Source of the DNA: DDH964 sp963806685
GTDB lineage: Bacteria > Desulfobacterota > Desulfuromonadia > Desulfuromonadales > DDH964
Direction of reading: 5' to 3'
Assembly: GCA_963806685.1 (NCBI GenBank)
Contig: CAWDZB010000002.1
Span: 1-64,000 of the forward strand
DNA: 64,000 nucleotides
A program made the position numbers and the translations under genes. Shown here in pieces: positions 61,590 to 64,000 of the stretch. Positions within the stretch are counted from its first letter, which is position 1. The number at the start of each line of letters is the position of its first letter. The notes beneath the pieces were generated by a model, which was not told the DNA's origin, did not search any database, and saw only the letters and a program-made list of their open reading frames with translations.

Positions 61590-62399
61590 TTGCCCATTGA
61601 TCGGAAGTTCATCCACCTGAAGGAGATTCTCGCCGCCATGGACTCGGCCGTGGTGGCATTTTCCGGGGGGGTCGACTCGACCTTCCTGCTGCGTGTTGCC
61701 CGCGACGTCCTCGGTCGGGACAAACTTCTTGCCCTGACCGCTACCTCCCCGACCTATCCGCAAAGCGAACTCGAAGAAAGCCAGGCACTGGCCGATTCCC
61801 TTGGGGTGCACCAGCTGCTGGTCGAAAGCAACGAACTGGAGATTCCCGGTTTTGCCGAAAACGACCGCCAGCGCTGCTATTACTGCAAGCGGGAACTGTT
61901 CAGCGTCTGCCGTTCCAAGGCCGCCGAACTCGGTTACCAGGAGATCCTCGACGGCTCCAATGTCGACGACCTGCATGACTACCGACCGGGGCGCCGGGCG
62001 GTGGAAGAGCTCAAGGTGCGTTCCCCGTTGCTCGAAGCCGGCCTCGGCAAAAACGAGATCCGCCAGTTGAGCCGCGGGCTCGGCCTGAGTACCTGGCACA
62101 AGCAACCCTTCGCCTGCCTCTCTTCGCGCTTCCCCTACGGCACCACGATCACTTCCGAACGGCTGGCCCAGGTCGATCGCTGCGAAACCTTCCTGCGTCA
62201 ACACCAGTTTCGCAACTACCGCGTCCGCTATCACGGCGAGACCGCCCGTATCGAGGTGGCGGTGGAGGAGATTCCACGCCTGCTCGAATCCCGGCTGCGC
62301 GAGGAACTGGTCGGGGAATTCAAGGCCGCCGGCTTTACCTACGTCTCCCTCGATCTGGAGGGCTACCGCACCGGGAGCATGAACGAAATCGCCCCTTAA
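61590..62399 (+). CDS. larE: ATP-dependent sacrificial sulfur transferase LarE
   Basis: A 269-residue PP-loop ATPase that adenylates pyridinium biscarboxylate mononucleotide and gives up its cysteine sulfur for the nickel-pincer cofactor of lactate racemase and related enzymes. VVAFSGGVDSTFLLRVA is the PP-loop, RCYYCKRELF and LDGSNVDDLHDYRPGRRA are conserved, and PFACLSSRFPYGT contains the sacrificial Cys. I chose the TTG at 61590 because GGAG lies eight bases upstream and the length (269) matches the family; in-frame ATGs at 61533 and 61639 are alternatives. No larB/larC are in the window. Confidence 0.9.
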   Translation: MPIDRKFIHLKEILAAMDSAVVAFSGGVDSTFLLRVARDVLGRDKLLALTATSPTYPQSELEESQALADSLGVHQLLVESNELEIPGFAENDRQRCYYCKRELFSVCRSKAAELGYQEILDGSNVDDLHDYRPGRRAVEELKVRSPLLEAGLGKNEIRQLSRGLGLSTWHKQPFACLSSRFPYGTTITSERLAQVDRCETFLRQHQFRNYRVRYHGETARIEVAVEEIPRLLESRLREELVGEFKAAGFTYVSLDLEGYRTGSMNEIAP

Positions 62400-62423
62400 C
62401 CACCCAACCCCGCGGGAGGCTCC

Positions 62424-62849
62424 ATGCAACGCAACAGCGCCCTGCTTTCCGTCTGTTTCTGCGCCGGCCTGCTCGGCGGGCTGGCCAACGGTCTGGCACT
62501 CTGGCTGGCCGGTCGCTGGGGACTCACCGCCCTGGCAGGGGTCGATCTGGTGCCGCAGCTCAGCGCTGCCTGGCTCTACCCGCGGCTGGTCTGGGGCGGC
62601 CTTTGGGGATTGCTCTTCTATTTCACCGTCGCCCGGCCGCGCTTCCGCCGTCACTGGGTTCGCAAGGGACTCTGGATCAGCCTGCTGCCGACCTTGGCCC
62701 AGCTCTTCGTGATCTTCCCCTACCACACCCCCTACGGGCCGATGGGCATCGGTCTCGGGGAGTTGACTGCACTATTCGTCCTGCTCGCCAATTTCGTCTG
62801 GGGCTTTTGCACCGGCCTCTTCACCCGTGTTCTCTGGGGCCGGGGGTGA
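62424..62849 (+). CDS. Conserved membrane protein, unknown
   Basis: A 141-residue protein with four hydrophobic helices (LLSVCFCAGLLGGLANGLALWLAG, LVWGGLWGLLFYFTVA, ISLLPTLAQLFVIF, LTALFVLLANFVWGFCTGL). GGGAGG before the ATG. I do not recognise the family. It overlaps the thermonuclease gene by GTGA, so it is coupled with it and with larE upstream (25-bp gap). Confidence 0.8.
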   Translation: MQRNSALLSVCFCAGLLGGLANGLALWLAGRWGLTALAGVDLVPQLSAAWLYPRLVWGGLWGLLFYFTVARPRFRRHWVRKGLWISLLPTLAQLFVIFPYHTPYGPMGIGLGELTALFVLLANFVWGFCTGLFTRVLWGRG

Positions 62850-63370
62850 TTCGCTCCCGCCTGCTCCTCCCAATCCTCGCCCTGCTGCTGGTCCTGCCGG
62901 GGGCGCTTGCCACCCTTGCCACGGAGACCGGCACTCCTTCTCTGCACGGTACGGTCAGCTGGATTTACGACGGCGATACCATCAAGGTTACCGGGGTCGG
63001 CAAGGTCCGGCTGCTCGGCATCGACGTCCCCGAACGGGAAGATTCGGAGCGTGACCGCTTCTACCAGCACCGGGGCATCCCACCACGTCGGCTGCGCGGT
63101 ATCTCGAGGGCGGCCTTCACTTTCCTGGTCACCACCGTCAAGGGACGGCAGGTCACTCTGGAACTCGACCGGGAACCCCGCGATCGCTACGGTCGCCTTC
63201 TTGCCTACATCTACCTGCCGGACCGGACTCTGCTGAACCGCACCCTACTGGACAAAGGCTACGCCAGCGTCTTTCGCAAATACAACTTTCGCCTCAAGTC
63301 CGAATTCCTGGCCGCCGAGGAGCGGGCACGGAAAAGGGGCGTGGGGCTGTGGGAAAACCGCAGGCCATGA
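62846..63370 (+). CDS. Thermonuclease (SNase-like) family protein
   Basis: A 174-residue exported nuclease-like protein with a GTG start overlapping the previous stop (GTGA). The signal sequence is IRSRLLLPILALLLVLPGALA. The SNase OB-fold has GTVSWIYDGDTIKV and KVRLLGIDVPEREDSE (Arg and Asp of the active site), ALTF-like RAAFTFLVTTVKGRQVTLELDREPRDRYGRLLAYIYL with the Glu-Arg region, then LNRTLLDKGYASVFRKYNF. Probably periplasmic. Confidence 0.9.
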   Translation: MIRSRLLLPILALLLVLPGALATLATETGTPSLHGTVSWIYDGDTIKVTGVGKVRLLGIDVPEREDSERDRFYQHRGIPPRRLRGISRAAFTFLVTTVKGRQVTLELDREPRDRYGRLLAYIYLPDRTLLNRTLLDKGYASVFRKYNFRLKSEFLAAEERARKRGVGLWENRRP

Positions 63371-63535
63371 AAATTTCGCATTCTGCTGATCAATTCCTGG
63401 TTGTAATACTGAGACCGGCTGAAAATTCAAAGCGGGGTTACCATAATATGATCAAGGAAGGGAGGTCGTGGCTGGGCCAACGGTTTCCCCAAGAGGGCAT
63501 CAAAGGAGGAACCGGGGATTGCCGTGAGGAGCGGA

Positions 63536-63946
63536 TTATTTCAGATGGCAGACCCGACAGAGGGCACTACCGGTGTTATCGATGGCGAGAGGAACGTTAT
63601 GCGGGTCATCACCGTGGCAGGTGACACAGGTGATCTTCCCCTCGTAAAAAGCCAATTCCGAAGATAGGCTGCCTGGCGGGCGCAAATTCTTGTCTTTAGC
63701 CGCCAGCGCGGCATAGTCGGCGCTGACGATATGGCCTCCGCATCCCTTGTTCTTTTGCGAAATCAGACAGTACCTTACGTTCAAACCCTCGGAACCGTCA
63801 TGACAGGAGATGCATCCGGCCGACACCGGATCGAGTTCCGAGGTGATTTGCTGAGGGTGCATGCCAACCATTCCCCCAACGGCATGAATGACGGTTCCCA
63901 GCAGAAACAGGACAACCACCGAGATCAACAATCGCGAAGGGGGCAT
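63536..63946 (-). CDS. Small multihaem cytochrome c-like protein
   Basis: A 136-residue exported protein with an N-terminal membrane helix (LLISVVVLFLLGTVIHAVGG). Three haem-binding CxxCH motifs are CISCH, CVTCH (in KITCVTCHGDDPH) and CRVCH at the C-terminus. Residues between the haems include GLNVRYCLISQKNKGCGGHI. It resembles the small cytochrome c3/doubled-CXXCH-type domains of metal- and sulfur-reducing deltaproteobacteria. Likely periplasmic electron carrier. The GGG-rich 165 bp to the thermonuclease stop contain no gene. Confidence 0.82.
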   Translation of the reverse strand: MPPSRLLISVVVLFLLGTVIHAVGGMVGMHPQQITSELDPVSAGCISCHDGSEGLNVRYCLISQKNKGCGGHIVSADYAALAAKDKNLRPPGSLSSELAFYEGKITCVTCHGDDPHNVPLAIDNTGSALCRVCHLK

Positions 63947-64000
63947 GTTTTTTGTCCTCTGCGAGGTGGCCTATGATAGTAATTAATCACCTTTTTTGGG

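Overview
The window is GC-rich, gene-dense chromosomal DNA from what looks like a Desulfuromonadia/Geobacter-type deltaproteobacterium. The evidence is a pyruvate phosphate dikinase, split GlyQ/GlyS, PabB-PabC fusion, MshEN-domain proteins, a small multihaem cytochrome c and a DUF1847 protein, plus dispersed intergenic palindromes that I associate with that group. This assignment is an inference from gene content; no rRNA or tRNA gene was found.

Layout. 1-7.2 kb: ppdK, glyS, glyQ and recO, all on the minus strand. 7.2-13.0 kb: a tightly overlapping minus-strand operon of isoprenylcysteine-type methyltransferase, trans-isoprenyl synthase-like protein, FtsX-type ABC permease, LolD-type ATPase, ATP/ADP-translocase-like carrier and Tat-exported aldo/keto reductase. 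13.4-15.2 kb: a DEAD-box helicase on the plus strand. 15.3-28.4 kb: a long minus-strand run with a diadenylate-cyclase-like protein carrying an altered catalytic motif, an ADP-ribosylglycohydrolase, two MshEN (c-di-GMP receptor type) proteins, GMP reductase, an NlpC/P60 lipoprotein, CvfB, two transporters and an ABC-F ATPase. 28.7-37.5 kb: a response regulator, pabBC, a TrmH-type methylase, EamA and SDR proteins, an aminotransferase, a dipeptidase and a methyltransferase.

The main discovery candidate is at 37.85-40.1 kb on the minus strand. A B12-binding-type radical SAM protein with a C-terminal PqqD-like peptide-recognition domain is followed immediately by a 46-codon gene. Its product is a short charged leader plus six tandem five-residue units of the form x-Cys-His-Ala-Pro. 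The Shine-Dalgarno of the small gene is built from the last codons and stop of the radical SAM gene, and a hairpin/T-run terminator follows. I read this as a two-gene RiPP (ribosomally made, modified peptide) system.

From about 41.2 to 46.9 kb lies an AT-richer accessory island with the features of an integron cassette array lacking an integrase (CALIN). It has cassette genes of unknown function separated by attC-like sites, one of them interrupted by an IS110/IS1111-type element and by an IS1182-type element, plus a lone IS1182-like end. The remainder (47-64 kb) is mostly core or house-keeping: phospholipase A, a penicillin-binding protein, quinone oxidoreductase, TRAP permeases, an Lrp/AsnC regulator with diaminopimelate decarboxylase, Hsp20, an Rrf2 regulator, LarE, thermonuclease and a cytochrome c. 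Several gene remnants (DUF72, polysaccharide deacetylase, hemolysin III) mark small deletions.
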